Shown here: positions 37,828 through 47,766 of the stretch, one piece after another
How the letters are laid out: each line of letters starts with the position of its first letter
Numbering within the stretch: position 1 is the stretch's first letter
From: Shewanella marisflavi
Lineage (GTDB): Bacteria > Pseudomonadota > Gammaproteobacteria > Enterobacterales > Shewanellaceae
DNA length: 64,000 nucleotides
Direction: 5' to 3'
Assembly: GCF_023283925.1 (NCBI RefSeq)
Contig: NZ_JAKIKX010000001.1
Coordinates: 1,050,454 to 1,114,453, forward strand
Position numbers and translations under genes: made by a program
The notes under the pieces: generated by a model
Told to the model about the DNA's origin: nothing
Databases searched by the model: none
The model's input: only the letters and a program-made list of their open reading frames with translations

Positions 37828-39294
37828 TTAAAAACTTCTCTCCCACAGGGCATACAGTGTGGCGTCCCAATCGTCATTGCTTGCTCGTACAAACTCACGA
37901 TAACTCACTGTGCCGCCAAGTTTTAGCGTGCCCTTTAGCAAAGGCCTATGGTAGCTGGTATCAAGTTGGTATACCCGCTCATATTCACCTGGCGAAACGG
38001 GGTTGCCGCCAGCCTCGTTGCCGGTATCGATTGCATCGGTGTTGAGTCTAAGCCAGCGCAATTTATTGGTAATACTGTGGCCGCGCCCTAACTGAGTGAT
38101 CCCACCAATGACTAAGGTTTCAGAGTCATTGTCATAGGTACTGCCGAGGCTTTTGCCATAATAGCGGTAGCCGCTTTTATAAAAACCATGTTCATACAGA
38201 CAGTTGTACGCATTGGGGTCAATGCCGCAGGCAACCTTGGTATTGGAATATTCAACAAAGAAGCGAGTATTAATTTCGCTAATCATAAAATCGACTCCAC
38301 CCATGTTGGCGGCGTTGATCAACCTGTTTTTGCCGTGGTGGTAGTCTTCATGAATGCGTTCATAGTAGATACCATAGGGGATGCCAAAGGCGGTGTCTGA
38401 CCAGCGAAAATCATAGCCAGCGAGCATGTTCTCTTGGCCATTTTCAATTTCGCCTTCCGATTGTCCGCCATTAAACAAGCCGTCCCACCAGTCACCCAGA
38501 CTATTGCCATATCCTTCGCCGCCCCATTGCATGGTCCAGGAGAAGCCTACCTCGAGTTGAGAAATAGGTCTGAATGTGCCTCGAGCGCCCCAATGTTTGG
38601 TGTCAGGCACATAGCGGTCTCTCTCCATCTCACTGAAACTGGTGGTAAAGGTCCAAGGGCCTATCCAGTTAAGCCAAGGCGTCTCGAAGGCAGCGCTATT
38701 ATGGCGACTAAAAGTAATGCCCGGCATAGGGCGAGCATTGGTCGTTTGGATTAGACCTGAATCCCAGCCCGGTCCCCAGTATTTCTGCTGAGCGCCGGCG
38801 CTGATAATCCAGTTACCTAGCATTACCGCAGCAAAGCTGTTGTCCAGTCGAGTGCTTTTACCATCTATTGGATCTTCATGGTAGCTGGCAGAGAGTCGGC
38901 CGCTAAACCATTCTTTAGTGACCTCGACATCTACCGTGGCTTGCGCCTTATCTCGGTAGTCATGGCCAAACCCCAAAAAGCGCGCGGTATCGGTTGCGGC
39001 GCTCAGGGTAAAGCTGGTATCTAAGCCTTGATGATCTTTGGCATAAGCGTTTATCACCCTGTCGTAGGCAGCAGCCTGAGCGGAAGTGAGCTTAGAGAGC
39101 TCAGCGCTATCGAGATCTTGTTTGATACCAGCCCACATCAAGGGATAGGTCGTCACAGGTTGCTTGATGATCCCGGTATCGGCAAGCAATTGAATGTCAG
39201 CGCGTAGCGGTAGATCTGTCGGCTCAATCCACCAAGCCGCTTGGCTGGAGAAACTGCACATAAGCAGTAGGCCTGCCGGGAGATATTTGTTCAT
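37828..39294 (-). CDS. Wzi-family outer-membrane protein (capsule assembly)
   Basis: A 488-residue outer-membrane beta-barrel with signal peptide MNKYLPAGLLLMCSFSSQAA and the family N-terminus WWIEPTDLPLRADIQLLADT, then alternating amphipathic strands (QKYWGPGWDSGLI, EVGFSWTMQWGG) and a terminal Phe (LYALWERSF) typical of barrel insertion. Wzi proteins help anchor capsule or other polysaccharide at the surface. It lies apart from the polysaccharide locus at the left of the window. Confidence 0.82.
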   Translation of the reverse strand: MNKYLPAGLLLMCSFSSQAAWWIEPTDLPLRADIQLLADTGIIKQPVTTYPLMWAGIKQDLDSAELSKLTSAQAAAYDRVINAYAKDHQGLDTSFTLSAATDTARFLGFGHDYRDKAQATVDVEVTKEWFSGRLSASYHEDPIDGKSTRLDNSFAAVMLGNWIISAGAQQKYWGPGWDSGLIQTTNARPMPGITFSRHNSAAFETPWLNWIGPWTFTTSFSEMERDRYVPDTKHWGARGTFRPISQLEVGFSWTMQWGGEGYGNSLGDWWDGLFNGGQSEGEIENGQENMLAGYDFRWSDTAFGIPYGIYYERIHEDYHHGKNRLINAANMGGVDFMISEINTRFFVEYSNTKVACGIDPNAYNCLYEHGFYKSGYRYYGKSLGSTYDNDSETLVIGGITQLGRGHSITNKLRWLRLNTDAIDTGNEAGGNPVSPGEYERVYQLDTSYHRPLLKGTLKLGGTVSYREFVRASNDDWDATLYALWERSF

Positions 39295-39682
39295 ATGAAG
39301 GCGAAATTTCTGTCATTTAATCATGGGCAGATTTTATAAGTAATCAATTAATATACAAGGTAATTGTACATTATTGTGCGATGAGAGCGTATTTGTCATT
39401 TAGCTGTTTCAAAGCAGTGGCCTATCGGTATTGTATTTGTGAGACTTGAGTTGGTGAGTCGTTGTCGGTATTACGTAGCAGAGTAGAAATGAAGCCGTGT
39501 ATAAGCCAGCTTTAGCCCACAGCGACCATGCCTGAATACGAATGCAAGTCGTGTTAAAGGCTTTTCTTGGGGTAGTGGCTAGCTTAGTATCTTTTAAACA
39601 AAGTATGATCAAATTGTTATTAAATTCTTGGGATCAGAGATGGCATACTAAAAGGCATCGAGCAAAGAAGAGAATTCATATT
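39295..39682. other. Intergenic between divergent wzi and cysQ
   Basis: Holds the promoters of both divergent genes. AT-rich near 39320-39370. No clear operator or repeat was found. The cysQ frame stays open through its right half, from 39542, but that part does not look like CysQ. Confidence 0.4.
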
Positions 39683-40477
39683 GTGAGTCATACATTTAAG
39701 CAAGAATGGTTAGCCGAGTTGGTCGAGATTGCCAAACAAGCGGGCGAGGCAATTATGGCCGTTTACGGCACCGATGAGGTCGAAGTCACGGCCAAGGCTG
39801 ATGATAGTCCTGTGACGGCTGCCGACCTGGCCAGTCACAAGGTGATTGTTGATGCGTTGGCGCGTTTAACCCCTGAGATCCCCGTGATGTCAGAGGAGGC
39901 GGCCGATATCCCTTGGGAGACCCGTCGTCAATGGCAGCAATATTGGCTAATAGACCCGCTTGATGGCACCAAAGAGTTTATTAAGCGTAATGGCGAGTTT
40001 ACCGTCAATATCGCCTATATCGAAAATGGTCGCGCCGTGGCCGGTGTGGTTTACGCACCTGTATTGGATAAGTGCTATTACGGCGCTCTGCACCTGGGAG
40101 CCTGGTTAGCCCACGGCGATCAGCTGGTTGAGTTGACACAAGAGCAAGTTAAAGCGCCGAGTGTGCCAAGAGTCGTAGGAAGCCGCTCCCATGTGAGTCC
40201 TGGCTTAGCCGCCTATCTCGATGAGCTGGGCGAGCACACTATGACCAGTATCGGCAGCTCGCTTAAGTTCTGTCTGCTGGCAGAAGGTAAGGCAGATATC
40301 TATCCCAGATTGGGCCTCACCAGCGAATGGGATACTGCGGCGGCTCAGGCTGTATTAGAGAGTGTTGGCGGTAGTGTGATCAATGCTGATACGGGTCAGC
40401 CGCTGGATTACAACCAGAAAGAAGACATTTTAAATCCCTACTTTATTGCCACGGCGAAGCATTGGCTCGAAAAGTAA
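39683..40477 (+). CDS. cysQ: 3'(2'),5'-bisphosphate nucleotidase
   Basis: Hydrolyses the PAP left after sulfate reduction and sulfation to AMP, keeping the PAPS pathway running. The 264-residue product has the inositol-monophosphatase-family motifs [28 protein letters not shown] and the C-terminal [16 protein letters not shown] place the start at GTG 39683, preceded by AAGAAGAG, because the 47 codons before it, although open from an ATG at 39542, are basic and unlike the family. The next gene follows after 28 bp. Confidence 0.93.
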   Translation: MSHTFKQEWLAELVEIAKQAGEAIMAVYGTDEVEVTAKADDSPVTAADLASHKVIVDALARLTPEIPVMSEEAADIPWETRRQWQQYWLIDPLDGTKEFIKRNGEFTVNIAYIENGRAVAGVVYAPVLDKCYYGALHLGAWLAHGDQLVELTQEQVKAPSVPRVVGSRSHVSPGLAAYLDELGEHTMTSIGSSLKFCLLAEGKADIYPRLGLTSEWDTAAAQAVLESVGGSVINADTGQPLDYNQKEDILNPYFIATAKHWLEK

Positions 40478-40505
40478 GATAAAGAGAATAAGATTGGAGC
40501 AGAGA

Positions 40506-41396
40506 ATGATGAGAATGGGTGTTGATTTGGGCGGAACCAAGATAGAGCTGGTGGCCCTGAGCGAAGCGGGCAAGGAGCTGTTTAGAAAGCGGGTCCCCAC
40601 ACCACGAGAATACAATGCCACCCTGGATGCTATCGAGGCACTCGTCAACGAAGCTGAATCCACATTGGGCCAAAAGGGCACAGTGGGTGTCGGTATCCCT
40701 GGGGTGATCTCGCCTTTCTCTGGTCTGGTAAAGAATGCTAACTCTACCTGGATCAACGGCCATCCCCTCGATCTGGACTTAGGTGCACGCTTAGAGCGTG
40801 AGGTTCGCGTGGCCAATGACGCCAACTGTTTCGCCGTTTCCGAGGCTGTGGACGGCGCCGCGGCAGGTAAGGGATTAGTGTTTGGGGTGATCATAGGCAC
40901 AGGCTGTGGCGGTGGTATTGCCATCAACGGCAAGGTGCATGGTGGCGGTAACGGTATCGGCGGCGAGTGGGGGCACAATCCGCTGCCTTGGATGACCCCT
41001 GATGAATTTAATTCGACCGAATGTTTCTGCGGTAACAAAGATTGTATTGAAACCTTTATCTCTGGTACCGGCTTTGTGCGCGACTATAAGGCCGCTGGCG
41101 GCGATGCCCCAAGCGGTATCGAGATTGCCCGTAGGATGGAGCAGGGCGAGGAGCTGGCAACTGCAGCATTTGAGCGCTTTATTGATCGTCTGGCGCGTTC
41201 ACTGGCGCATATGATCAATATGCTCGACCCGGACATTATCGTGCTCGGTGGCGGTGTGTCTCACATTGAAGCCATCTACCCGAGACTACCAGCCGTACTG
41301 TCTAAGTATGTGCTTGGCGGCGAGTGTCGTACTCCTGTGGTGCAAAATATGTATGGCGGCTCATCTGGCGTGCGCGGCGCCGCTTGGCTGTGGTAA
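40506..41396 (+). CDS. mak: Fructokinase, ROK family (Mak type)
   Basis: A 296-residue sugar kinase very like E. coli Mak, converting fructose (and possibly mannose) to the 6-phosphate with ATP. Motifs: [15 protein letters not shown] for the phosphate loop, [16 protein letters not shown] with the catalytic Asp, [17 protein letters not shown], and the ROK zinc site GEWGHNPLP ... [12 protein letters not shown]. Start at ATG 40506 with GGAG upstream. Probably co-transcribed with cysQ and elyC. Confidence 0.9.
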   Translation: MMRMGVDLGGTKIELVALSEAGKELFRKRVPTPREYNATLDAIEALVNEAESTLGQKGTVGVGIPGVISPFSGLVKNANSTWINGHPLDLDLGARLEREVRVANDANCFAVSEAVDGAAAGKGLVFGVIIGTGCGGGIAINGKVHGGGNGIGGEWGHNPLPWMTPDEFNSTECFCGNKDCIETFISGTGFVRDYKAAGGDAPSGIEIARRMEQGEELATAAFERFIDRLARSLAHMINMLDPDIIVLGGGVSHIEAIYPRLPAVLSKYVLGGECRTPVVQNMYGGSSGVRGAAWLW

Positions 41397-41458
41397 TGAC
41401 TTACGTCCGGCGCTAGGTTACACTTGCCCCCACTTTTCATTGGGGGCAAAGGATAGCC

Positions 41459-42199
41459 ATGTTCTGGGTAAAAAAACTAATTTCACAACTGTTAATGCCG
41501 ATCCCGTTATCGGTATTTCTTCTGTTTATCGCCATCGTAATACTCAGGCGACGTAAACTGGTCAAGACGCTGATTGCTTCATCCTTTACTATCCTCTTGC
41601 TGCTCAGCAGTCAGTGGGGCAGTTATCAGCTGGCCAATACCCTTGAGCAACAATATCCGGTGAATAATACGCCCATGGCGCAGGGCTGCGTGGTGATGGT
41701 GCTGGGTTCTGGCCATGACTCAAGCATCTCTGAGCGGGCAACGCTGCAGCTGTCGGCTACGGCGCTGGCTCGCCTAACAGAAGGCGTGAGGCAACTCGGT
41801 CTTGGTCAGCAATGTCAGCTGGTGGTTAGCGGTTGGGGAGGCAGCGACGCCATTCCTCAGGCTCAGGTAATGGCCAATGCAGCCATGGAGCTTGGGGTAA
41901 AGCCTGAGCAGATCATTCAGTTTCCGCTGGCAAAGGATACCCTGGAAGAGGCACAATTTCTCGAGTGGGAAATTGGTGATAGGCCCTTTAGGCTGGTGAC
42001 CTCGGCGACTCATCTGCCTAGAGCTATGATGATATTTCACCAAGCAGGCATGCATCCTCAAGCGGCGCCTGCCGATTTTATTGCCCGTGGCGGCTATTGG
42101 TGGCAGTTAGATGCCCGTAATCTGTTGGCTTCTCAGCGGGCCATTCATGAGTATGTGGGACAGGTTTGGCTGAAGATTAAATTTGCCCTAGCAGATTAA
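41459..42199 (+). CDS. elyC: ElyC-like envelope biogenesis factor (DUF218)
   Basis: A 246-residue inner-membrane protein with two N-terminal helices (about 10-30 and 37-53) and a periplasmic DUF218 domain: GCVVMVLGSGHD, the QLVVSGWGGSDA and LAKDTLEEAQFLE segments, LVTSATHLPRAMMIF. ElyC (YcbC) of E. coli supports peptidoglycan assembly through lipid-carrier metabolism. The assignment to ElyC rather than SanA or YdcF rests on the two-helix start and length. Confidence 0.82.
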   Translation: MFWVKKLISQLLMPIPLSVFLLFIAIVILRRRKLVKTLIASSFTILLLLSSQWGSYQLANTLEQQYPVNNTPMAQGCVVMVLGSGHDSSISERATLQLSATALARLTEGVRQLGLGQQCQLVVSGWGGSDAIPQAQVMANAAMELGVKPEQIIQFPLAKDTLEEAQFLEWEIGDRPFRLVTSATHLPRAMMIFHQAGMHPQAAPADFIARGGYWWQLDARNLLASQRAIHEYVGQVWLKIKFALAD

Positions 42200-42211
42200 C
42201 GTTTGGAGATT

Positions 42212-42880
42212 ATGGAACAAGAAGCTGTTGTCATTCGCGCAATGACTAAGCGCAATGCGCGTACATTCACCTTAGTTGGCATCATCGCCTTGGCCTGTGC
42301 TTTGGTGATGTTTATCCTCTCCAAGGCGCTTATGGGGCCGGGAATGGTATGTTTTATTTTCGGCATGATCTTTACTGTGCTGGGAGCGGCTAAGTGGTTG
42401 CAACCAGATGTGAGTATAGAGCTGCGCCGTAGAGGCTTGGTGTATCACCATCACAGGGGCACCATCTACATGGAGTGGCAGAACATACAGCGAGTCGATA
42501 TTCCGCGAAGTATTCAGTCTTTTGATAGCCATGATCTCCCCTACATAGGGGTAAGGTTAAAGTCTTTGTGGCCGTTGATCGATGATATTCCGCCAAGACT
42601 GGCTACCGGGCTATTGAGTGAGCAGCGCCCGCTGTTAATGTCTTCGCTGACCTTAGATGGTGAGCTGGCGGATCTGGAGCGTTATCTTAACTCTGAGTTC
42701 ACCCCATTTACCCTGGAAGGAGAGCAGCTTAAGGGGGTACAGGCAATGTTTGCCCGGCGCTGCGAGCAGCTCAACACGCAACTGGGTTACCATGTCTATC
42801 TGCCTGTGGATTGTTTAGACCGGGAGCCGAGGGAGTTTATCGCCCTGGTTCGGGAATATAAAAACAAGGCCACACAATAG
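42212..42880 (+). CDS. DUF2982 membrane protein
   Basis: A 222-residue protein with two hydrophobic helices near residues 20-60 and a soluble C-terminal domain with IYMEWQNIQRVDIP. It matches the DUF2982 family found in Shewanella and related marine bacteria, of unknown function. The start is ATG 42212, with GGAG four bases upstream of it. The stop codon lies inside the transcription terminator. Confidence 0.7.
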   Translation: MEQEAVVIRAMTKRNARTFTLVGIIALACALVMFILSKALMGPGMVCFIFGMIFTVLGAAKWLQPDVSIELRRRGLVYHHHRGTIYMEWQNIQRVDIPRSIQSFDSHDLPYIGVRLKSLWPLIDDIPPRLATGLLSEQRPLLMSSLTLDGELADLERYLNSEFTPFTLEGEQLKGVQAMFARRCEQLNTQLGYHVYLPVDCLDREPREFIALVREYKNKATQ

Positions 42881-42894
42881 TGTGGCCTTGTTAC
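42863..42894 (+). terminator. Terminator overlapping the DUF2982 stop codon
   Basis: AACAAGGCCACAC (42863-42875), loop AATA, GTGTGGCCTTGTT (42880-42892): a perfect 13-bp stem whose left arm encodes the last residues of the protein. Confidence 0.8.
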
Positions 42895-42930
42895 TCAAGC
42901 CATGCTGGGCTTTTATAGAAAGCTTGGAGT

Positions 42931-43374
42931 CTATGAAGAGGTTGTCAGTTCTTTAATATAATTATCTAGCTGAGACTCGCCTTGATGTTCTGTTTTGCTC
43001 TGAAAGTCTGTGTTGTCAGGCTCACTGGAGAGCAGGGCGACTTCTTCTCGCACTCGCATACCAATAAACTGGCCGCCTTCGAAGATCTCCATCGAGTTAC
43101 AGGCAATCTCGCCTTCGACACTGCCCGTGCTGGTAATGTTAAGCTTTTCACACTTCATCTTACCCTTAAATACGCCAGAGACTTTAAGCTCTTTGCACTG
43201 CAGCTCGCCTTCGATATAACCATCGGCTTCAATGGTCAATTTACCGGTAGCACTGATCTTACCGTGCACTTCGCCGCCAATAAGGGCTTCGCCCGCAAAA
43301 TGCGTTTCCCCGGATAATTTAGTCCCTTGTGCGATAAAAGTGAGACCCGCGTTGTTATTTTTCTTTCCAAACAT
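42931..43374 (-). CDS. Bactofilin
   Basis: A 147-residue polymer-forming cytoskeletal protein. A right-handed beta-helix core of repeated short strands (GTKLSGETHFAGEALIGGEV, GKLTIEADGYIEGELQCKE, LNITSTGSVEGEIACNSMEI) is flanked by a short N-terminal MFGKKNN segment and a flexible tail. Bactofilins organise envelope or cell-shape processes. It is transcribed alone. Confidence 0.9.
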   Translation of the reverse strand: MFGKKNNNAGLTFIAQGTKLSGETHFAGEALIGGEVHGKISATGKLTIEADGYIEGELQCKELKVSGVFKGKMKCEKLNITSTGSVEGEIACNSMEIFEGGQFIGMRVREEVALLSSEPDNTDFQSKTEHQGESQLDNYIKELTTSS

Positions 43375-43484
43375 AATGATTAACTTTTTGGCCCGTTTGG
43401 ACCAATAGTACCCTTAAATTTTGTGCAGCAAAACCACTAATATTTGGCGCTCGCTGTCAGATTTTTGGCAACCTTGCCCAAGGC

Positions 43485-43961
43485 TCAAGCCAGCTTGATT
43501 GACTGGTTAGGGCAGGGGGCAACACAGGCGCCGCAGCCGGTACACAGCTCAGTGTCTATCTCAGGCTTGGGGGCTCGACCTATGCCTGGGGTAAAGGTGA
43601 TCGCTCTGGGATCGCAGGCATCTTTACAGGTCTGACAATAGATGCCGCTATTGGCCAGACAGGTGTCGTTGACCGATGCCTTTATCTGCCATGGGCTTTG
43701 CTCAAGATCGGTGAACAGCGGCTCGGGACAGATCTTGGCGCACTCGCCGCAGAAGGTGCATTCGTCTCGACTGAAATTCACTTCAGGAAAACCACCATCA
43801 CCGCGAAAGAGGATCTGGGTCTCGCACGCCTCGATACATTTGTCGCAGCGAGTGCAGATGTCGGTAAACTCTACATCGGTGCGGCTCCAAGGCGGACGGA
43901 TCACCTGGTTCTTGCGGCGACTAAAGAGGTTACGGCGGCTTTGGTTGATGCGATTGCTCAT
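43485..43961 (-). CDS. napF: Ferredoxin-type protein NapF
   Basis: A 158-residue cytoplasmic protein with 4Fe-4S motifs CTRCDKCIEAC, CTFCGECAKICP and CTGCGACVAPCP, plus a further cysteine group C-x7-CQTCKDAC. NapF helps mature the periplasmic nitrate reductase NapA. The start at ATG 43961 (MSNRINQSRRNLF) fits the family; a TTG at 43991 lies inside the galE terminator. No other nap gene is near. Confidence 0.87.
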   Translation of the reverse strand: MSNRINQSRRNLFSRRKNQVIRPPWSRTDVEFTDICTRCDKCIEACETQILFRGDGGFPEVNFSRDECTFCGECAKICPEPLFTDLEQSPWQIKASVNDTCLANSGIYCQTCKDACDPRAITFTPGIGRAPKPEIDTELCTGCGACVAPCPNQSIKLA

Positions 43962-43980
43962 AGCTTTACTCTGAGGTTTT

Positions 43981-43998
43981 AAGGGAGCCAAGGCTCCC
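43981..43998 (-). terminator. Terminator between galE and napF
   Basis: The palindrome AGGGAGCCAAGGCTCCCT, followed on the minus strand by TTAAAA, ten bases after the galE stop. Confidence 0.55.
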
Positions 43999-44008
43999 TA
44001 AGTCTGAT

Positions 44009-45022
44009 TTAGGCCTTGTAGCCGTTGGGATTGGACGACTGCCAATGCCAGCTACTGTTAGCCATATCTTCGATGCTGTGTGTCGCCTGCCAGTTGAGTT
44101 CACTCTGCGCCTTGTGTGGATCGGCGTAACAAGCGGCGATATCGCCAGGGCGACGGGGCGCGATCTGATAGGCGATGCTGCGGCCGCAAGCTTTTTCGAA
44201 CGCCTTAACCATGTCCAGTACGCTATAGCCTTGACCTGTGCCCAGGTTATAGGTGACTAGCCCTGGTTGAGTATTGAGCTTTTCGAGCGCTTTGAGGTGA
44301 CCTTTGGCGAGATCCACCACATGAATATAGTCGCGCACACCTGTGCCATCGTGGGTGTCATAGTCATCGCCAAACACGCTGAGCTTCTCACGTTGCCCAA
44401 CAGCAACCTGGGCGATAAAGGGCATTAGGTTGTTGGGAATATCGTTGGGATCTTCGCCGATAAGGCCACTCTCGTGGGCGCCAACAGGGTTGAAGTAGCG
44501 CAATCTGGCGATGTTCCAGCTAGGATCTGAATGGTGTAGATCTTTAAGGATATGTTCGACCATGAGTTTTGACTGGCCGTAAGGGTTGGTCGCCCCCGTA
44601 GGGAAGTCTTCGGTGATGGGCAGTGAGGCAGGGTCGCCATAGACGGTGGCCGATGAGCTAAAGACCAGGTTTTTCACGTTAAACTCGGCCATCACCTCGC
44701 ACAGCACTAGGGTGCCGGTGACATTGTTTTCATAGTATCTCAGTGGCTGAGCAACTGACTCACCGACCGCTTTAAGCCCGGCAAAATGGATCACAGAATC
44801 GATATTATGGTCGGTAAAGACCTTCTGCAGGAAGGCCTTGTTGAGTACATCTCCCTGATAGAAGGTGAACCCTTTACCAGTGATCTGTTCGACCCGTTTT
44901 AGCGCTTCGACGCTGGAGTTGCTCAGGTTGTCAATGATGACTACCTGTTGATCATCATTGAGTAGCTCAACGACAGTGTGGCTACCTATGTAGCCGGCTC
45001 CACCTGTGACTAAAATCGTCAT
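44009..45022 (-). CDS. galE: UDP-glucose 4-epimerase
   Basis: Interconverts UDP-glucose and UDP-galactose. The 337-residue enzyme has [15 protein letters not shown], the [11 protein letters not shown] and [11 protein letters not shown] catalytic segments, and [18 protein letters not shown]. It follows galU after 14 bp in an operon that makes UDP-glucose and UDP-galactose. Confidence 0.95.
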   Translation of the reverse strand: MTILVTGGAGYIGSHTVVELLNDDQQVVIIDNLSNSSVEALKRVEQITGKGFTFYQGDVLNKAFLQKVFTDHNIDSVIHFAGLKAVGESVAQPLRYYENNVTGTLVLCEVMAEFNVKNLVFSSSATVYGDPASLPITEDFPTGATNPYGQSKLMVEHILKDLHHSDPSWNIARLRYFNPVGAHESGLIGEDPNDIPNNLMPFIAQVAVGQREKLSVFGDDYDTHDGTGVRDYIHVVDLAKGHLKALEKLNTQPGLVTYNLGTGQGYSVLDMVKAFEKACGRSIAYQIAPRRPGDIAACYADPHKAQSELNWQATHSIEDMANSSWHWQSSNPNGYKA

Positions 45023-45036
45023 TAATCTTTATCCTG

Positions 45037-45942
45037 TTATAAATCTGATACTAATGTTTTGAGGTAGTCGGCAAAATCCCTGCCCACTTCGTGATGGCGC
45101 AGCGCGTACTCTACGTTGGCGCGCATATAGCCGAGTTTGTTACCACAGTCATGGCTCTTGCCGTGCATATAGTAAGCGTTGACCGTTTGTTTCTCCATCA
45201 GCATGGCGATGGCATCGGTCAGTTGGATCTCATCCCCGGCGCCGGCTGGCGTCTTACTTAGCAGGGGCCAGATCTGTTTGGGCAACACATAGCGACCTAC
45301 CACTGCCAGATTGGATGGCGCCTGGCTGACCTTAGGTTTTTCCACTAATTCATTGATTGGTTTAGATTGACCTACTTCGAGCTGATGGCCATTTACATCG
45401 GCGATACCATACTGATCGACACAGTTTTCGGGTACCCCTTCGACCATGATCTGGCCCTCTTGGGTTTCGTCAAACAGCTTGACCATTTCGGCGAGGTTGT
45501 CTTGAGTCAGATCGCAGCTGGCGTCGTCAATGATGACATCGGGCAGCAATACGGCAAATGGCTCATCGCCGACGACTTTCTGTGCACATAGGATGGCATG
45601 TCCCAATCCCTTGGCTTGGGACTGGCGTACGCTGATAACGGTTACGTCATTGGGACAGATGGCCTGTACCTCGGCCAGTAACTGGCGCTTTACCCTGCGC
45701 TCAAGCTGCGCCTCGAGTTCAAAACTCGAGTCGAAATGGTTTTCGATGGAATTCTTACTGGCATGGGTGACTAAGACGATTTCGTTGATCCCTGCGGCGA
45801 TAGCCTCGTTGACTACGTATTGGATTAAGGGTCTATCCACTATGGGCAACATCTCCTTGGGGATAGCCTTAGTTGCCGGAAGCATGCGTGTGCCAAGACC
45901 CGCGACGGGAATGACCGCCTTACTAACTTTTTGCTGTTTCAT
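45037..45942 (-). CDS. galU: UTP-glucose-1-phosphate uridylyltransferase (copy 2)
   Basis: A 301-residue GalU with the signature [34 protein letters not shown] and [19 protein letters not shown]. It is first in the galU-galE operon. Of the two galU genes in the window this one has the housekeeping context. The pair share nearly identical catalytic stretches but differ across much of the middle. Confidence 0.95.
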   Translation of the reverse strand: MKQQKVSKAVIPVAGLGTRMLPATKAIPKEMLPIVDRPLIQYVVNEAIAAGINEIVLVTHASKNSIENHFDSSFELEAQLERRVKRQLLAEVQAICPNDVTVISVRQSQAKGLGHAILCAQKVVGDEPFAVLLPDVIIDDASCDLTQDNLAEMVKLFDETQEGQIMVEGVPENCVDQYGIADVNGHQLEVGQSKPINELVEKPKVSQAPSNLAVVGRYVLPKQIWPLLSKTPAGAGDEIQLTDAIAMLMEKQTVNAYYMHGKSHDCGNKLGYMRANVEYALRHHEVGRDFADYLKTLVSDL

Positions 45943-46363
45943 CCTAATCCTAGTTGGCTGCGCAAATGCCTTTCTATTCTAATAAAAGCGCTCTGAAAAG
46001 TCAGGGGATTTAGGCCTATGTAAAGTGTGAAGCTTTATTAACCTCTGTTTGTCTGGTGATCTGAGGTCCTTGACTGTGTGGCGAGCCACCATAAGTGAAA
46101 AATGCCCTTACATAAATCTCGTCAGGGTTCGCTAAGCCAATGAGAATGGTCTAAAACTCAGCATTTGTTTCACAGTTGTTACATTTGTTTGTTTTTTATC
46201 TTGTTGATTTTATTTGTTTCTATAGGTTAGTTATCCATAAATGTAAATTTTGGATTACACAATGAGCCCTGTGTGGTCAAAACTATAAAGTGTGATCCTG
46301 TTAACAAAACATGGCGTTTAGTCAAATATGGAGGCAGGAGCAGTCAATTGTGTAGTATTTATC
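45943..46363. other. Regulatory region between divergent galU and phhA
   Basis: No gene. It includes promoters for both genes and the TyrR box 46242-46259. AT-rich at 46165-46260. GGAGGCAGGAG at 46330-46340 lies about 23 bases before the phhA ATG, unusually far for a ribosome binding site. Confidence 0.55.
46242..46259. promoter_or_regulatory. TyrR box upstream of phhA
   Basis: TGTAAATTTTGGATTACA fits the TyrR consensus TGTAAA-N6-TTTACA with one mismatch. The tyrR gene is two genes downstream, so aromatic amino acids should control phhAB here. Confidence 0.65.
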
Positions 46364-47161
46364 ATGAGTAAACAAACCACTTATCAGGCGAGATTGCCTG
46401 ATAGTCATGGGTTCATCGAATACCCTGACAATGAACATGAGATCTGGCAAGCACTGTATGACAGACAGAAGGGCAATTTGCCCCGCTATGCGTGTGATGC
46501 CTACCTGAAAGGGCTTGAGGATCTTGCCTTGGCTTCAGACAGGATCCCGCAGCTAGGCGAGATCGATGCTGTGCTACAACAGGCTACTGGTTGGAAGACC
46601 GCGGCCGTGCCGGCCTTGATCTCATTCGAGAAATTTTTCCAGTTGTTGGCGAACCAGGAGTTTCCGGTCGCGACCTTTATTCGTAGCAAAGAGGAGTTCG
46701 ACTATCTGCAGGAGCCGGATATCTTTCATGAGATATTTGGTCATTGCCCATTGTTGACCAACCCCTCTTTTGCCCGTTTCTCTCACGAATACGGTAAGTT
46801 GGGTCTGGCCGCCTCGAAAGAGGAACGCGTGTTTCTAGCGCGTCTGTATTGGTTTACCGTAGAGTTTGGCTTGATCCGTCAGGCTAACGATGAGTTGAAG
46901 ATTTATGGTGGCGGCATTTTGAGCTCGCCGGGTGAGACACTGTATGCCATGAGCGATACCCCTGTGGTTAAGCCTTTCGATTTGATCGATATCTTGCGCA
47001 CGCCGTATCGTATAGACATCATGCAGCCGATTTATTACACCATTGAATCAATCGATTATTTAGATGAAATCGTCAAAATGGATATCATGGGTGCCGTGAC
47101 TAAGGCGCGTCAGCTTGGGCTACATGCCCCGCTGTTTGAGCCAAAATCTAAAGCCAGTTAA
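46364..47161 (+). CDS. phhA: Phenylalanine 4-monooxygenase
   Basis: Hydroxylates phenylalanine to tyrosine with tetrahydropterin and iron. The 265-residue bacterial form has the iron ligands in DIFHEIFGHCPLL (His-x4-His) and YWFTVEFGLI (Glu). The start at ATG 46364 (MSKQTTYQARLPD) fits the family; the in-frame ATG at 46328 would add 12 residues. It is followed by phhB, which recycles the pterin. Confidence 0.95.
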   Translation: MSKQTTYQARLPDSHGFIEYPDNEHEIWQALYDRQKGNLPRYACDAYLKGLEDLALASDRIPQLGEIDAVLQQATGWKTAAVPALISFEKFFQLLANQEFPVATFIRSKEEFDYLQEPDIFHEIFGHCPLLTNPSFARFSHEYGKLGLAASKEERVFLARLYWFTVEFGLIRQANDELKIYGGGILSSPGETLYAMSDTPVVKPFDLIDILRTPYRIDIMQPIYYTIESIDYLDEIVKMDIMGAVTKARQLGLHAPLFEPKSKAS

Positions 47162-47194
47162 GCAAGCCAGTTAAGAAAACGAGAAGGAAGAAGT

Positions 47195-47533
47195 ATGACT
47201 GAATTAGCCCAAATGAAGTGTGAAGCCTGCCAAGCCGATGCGCCTAAGGTGACCGATGCCGAATTGGCCGAGCTGATCCGCATGATCCCAGATTGGGGCG
47301 TAGAAGTGCGTGACGGTATCATGCAGCTTGAGCGTGTCTATAAGTTTAAAAACTTTAAGCTGGCAATGGAATTTACCAACAAATTGGCAGACTTAGCGGA
47401 AGAGGAGTTTCATCATCCGGGGATCTTAACCGAATGGGGCAAGGTGACAGTGACCTGGTGGTCTCACTCGATTAAAGGGCTGCACCGTAATGATTTCATC
47501 ATGGCTGCCAAGACAGACCAGTTATTAGACTAA
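47195..47533 (+). CDS. phhB: Pterin-4-alpha-carbinolamine dehydratase
   Basis: Dehydrates the pterin carbinolamine produced by PhhA so that the cofactor can be reduced again. The 112 residues contain EEFHHPGI with the catalytic histidines and [28 protein letters not shown] precedes the ATG. A CxxC near the N-terminus (CEACQAD) is an extension found in some bacterial forms. Confidence 0.95.
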   Translation: MTELAQMKCEACQADAPKVTDAELAELIRMIPDWGVEVRDGIMQLERVYKFKNFKLAMEFTNKLADLAEEEFHHPGILTEWGKVTVTWWSHSIKGLHRNDFIMAAKTDQLLD

Positions 47534-47552
47534 GTAAAAACTAATATAAAAT

Positions 47553-47587
47553 CAGCGTCATAGCCTAGCTATGGCGCTGTTTTTTTG
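47553..47587 (+). terminator. Rho-independent terminator after phhB
   Basis: AGCGTCATAG, loop CCTAG-, CTATGGCGCT (one G-T pair), then GTTTTTTTGG. It separates phhAB from tyrR. Confidence 0.8.
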
Positions 47588-47766
47588 GCAGCATCTATAT
47601 TCTACTGTAAACAACTCTTGCCACAAATCTCATTACACTCTAACGTATAGGCGTTTTATCGGCATTTCTGCGTCGTGTGTCACACCTGTTTTGACATGAT
47701 GCGCAACCATGCTCGCGATAATCCCAAAAACCGTGAAGTAATAAATATAAAAAGGGACGAAAGGGT

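Noticed and set aside
39542..39682. N-terminal extension of cysQ from ATG 39542
   Set aside because: 47 basic residues unlike the CysQ family; GTG 39683 has a ribosome binding site and fits.
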